Shown here: positions 11,608 to 12,556 of the stretch, one piece after another
How the letters are laid out: every line of letters begins with the position of its first letter
Numbering within the stretch: position 1 is the first letter of the stretch
Notes under the pieces: generated by a model
Database searches by the model: none
The model's input: only the letters and a program-made list of their open reading frames with translations
Told to the model about the DNA's origin: nothing
Source of the DNA: JBBSIG01 sp038232215
Lineage (GTDB): Bacteria > Actinomycetota > Thermoleophilia > Gaiellales > Gaiellaceae
DNA length: 12,556 bases
Reading direction: 5' to 3'
NCBI GenBank assembly: GCA_038232215.1
Contig: JBBSIG010000062.1
Coordinates: 1 to 12,556 of the forward strand
Made by a program: the position numbers and the translations under genes

Positions 11608-12556
11608 GTGGCCGTCGTGAAGCCGTTTCGGGCCCTCCGCTACGACGAGCGAACGGCCGGCCCGCTGGACTCGCTCGTCGCTCCCCCCTACGACGTGATC
11701 TCGCCCGAGGAGCGCCTCGAGCTCCGTGCGCGCAGCCCCTACAACGTCGTGCACCTCACGCTTCCCGACTCGGAGGAGCAGGCGGCGCGCGACTTCGCCG
11801 CGTGGCGGCGTGACGGAGTGCTCGTGCCCGACGACGCGGAGGGGTTCTGGGCGCTCTCGCAGAACTACACGGGGCCGGACGGCGTCGCCCGGAGGCGAGC
11901 CGGGCTCGTCGCCTCCCTGCGGGTCGAGCCCTACGAGCGCCGCGTCGTATTGCCGCACGAGCGCACGCACCGGGGCCCGAAGGAGGGGCGGCTGCGCCTT
12001 CTGCGGGCCGTCCGGGCCCAGCTCGAGCCGATCTTCCTGCTGTACGACGGGCCTCCGGTCGCGCTGCCGGCCCGTCCTGCCGACCTGGCGGCCGGCGGCG
12101 CTCGACTGTGGCGGACGGACGAGGCGCCCGACTTCTCCGAGGTCGAGCTCCTGATCGCCGACGGGCACCATCGCTACGAGACTGCCCTCGCCTTCCACGA
12201 GCAGGAGCGGACGGAGGCGAGCGCGTTCATGCCCGTCGTGCTCGTCAGCACTGCCGACTCCGGCCTGACCATCTTTCCGACCCACCGGATCGCCGCGAGG
12301 ACGCGACTGCCGCCCGGCTCCGCCCCGGCGGAGGCCCCGCTCGAGGCGCTGGGTGCGCTCGAGAGGGCGCCGCGCGACGGAGCCGCCGCGGTGGTGTACC
12401 GCAGCGGCGGGGCGCTCACGCTTGAGGGCGAGGCTGGCGAGCTCGACACCGAGCTCGTCGAGCGGTACGTGGAAGGGGAGGTGGCCTACACGCCACGCGC
12501 CGAGGAGGCGATCGCCGCGGTCGACTCCGGCTCGGCGGAGGCGGCCTTCCTCCTGC
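11608..12556 (+). CDS. DUF1015 family protein, cut by window edge
   Basis: Partial: 316 codons are visible with no stop. The family is usually about 400 aa, so roughly the last quarter is missing. Seen: N-terminal KPFRALRYDE, the hallmark VAPPYDVISPEE, SPYNVVHLTLP, LPHERTHRGPKEGRL and the central IADGHHRYETALAF. These are the conserved blocks of DUF1015, a broadly distributed family of unknown function sometimes annotated as HPr kinase- or phosphatase-related without proof; the GHHRYE block looks like a ligand or metal site. The first codon is GTG 11608; GTG 11617 is an alternative that drops three residues. There is no Shine-Dalgarno, and TACGCT lies 7 nt before the start. It is divergent to the YhaM-like gene and may share regulation with it. 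No signal peptide, so probably cytoplasmic. Confidence 0.85.
   Translation, partial: MAVVKPFRALRYDERTAGPLDSLVAPPYDVISPEERLELRARSPYNVVHLTLPDSEEQAARDFAAWRRDGVLVPDDAEGFWALSQNYTGPDGVARRRAGLVASLRVEPYERRVVLPHERTHRGPKEGRLRLLRAVRAQLEPIFLLYDGPPVALPARPADLAAGGARLWRTDEAPDFSEVELLIADGHHRYETALAFHEQERTEASAFMPVVLVSTADSGLTIFPTHRIAARTRLPPGSAPAEAPLEALGALERAPRDGAAAVVYRSGGALTLEGEAGELDTELVERYVEGEVAYTPRAEEAIAAVDSGSAEAAFLL

Overview
The window is very GC-rich and gene-dense, with many GTG starts, overlapping stop/start codons and almost no intergenic space. Codon use (third positions nearly all G or C) and the gene set fit a high-GC actinobacterium. I lean to a Thermoleophilia-type soil or groundwater lineage (Gaiellales/Solirubrobacterales), but that placement is a judgement from gene content and could not be tested by search.

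Layout. Positions 41-2825 hold a tight plus-strand run: a compact tryptophan 2,3-dioxygenase, a class I SAM methyltransferase that seems to start at CTG, and an M20 zinc peptidase, joined by 4-bp stop/start overlaps. Next come a DUF1385 (YqhQ-type) protein, a short nicotinate phosphoribosyltransferase (pncB) and a nicotinamidase-like hydrolase (pncA-like), which together make an NAD salvage pair, followed by a shortened, single-membrane-span FtsH-like AAA protease (5480-7009). A promoter carrying clustered TGAC/GTCA half-sites then drives a three-gene cassette: a ribbon-helix-helix (HicB-antitoxin-like) protein, a 66-residue orphan protein and a DUF4097 beta-solenoid protein. A methylmalonyl-CoA epimerase-like VOC protein, a 75-residue unknown and a divergent YchF-type TGS GTPase (9265-10203) follow.

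The most unusual part is 10204-10712. An ArsR repressor with an N-terminal Cys-Cys pair and a CVCDL motif lies divergent to a minus-strand micro-gene that I believe is real. The micro-gene encodes a 15-residue peptide (MRSCCDQCGCGCDCC, seven Cys) and is preceded by a textbook Shine-Dalgarno, a perfect TTGACA box 17 bp from a TACCGT box, and an 18-bp palindrome. A strong GC hairpin follows it. It looks like a metal(loid)-induced, metallothionein-like micropeptide under ArsR control.

The right end has a minus-strand YhaM-type OB-fold/HD nuclease and a divergent DUF1015 gene cut by the window edge. Several genes (DUF1385, RHH, epimerase, ArsR, YhaM-like, DUF1015) have a TANNNT-like -10 box only 5-7 nt before the start codon, the signature of leaderless mRNAs. 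I saw no RNA genes, CRISPR arrays or mobile elements, and no stretch longer than 300 bases without a gene.
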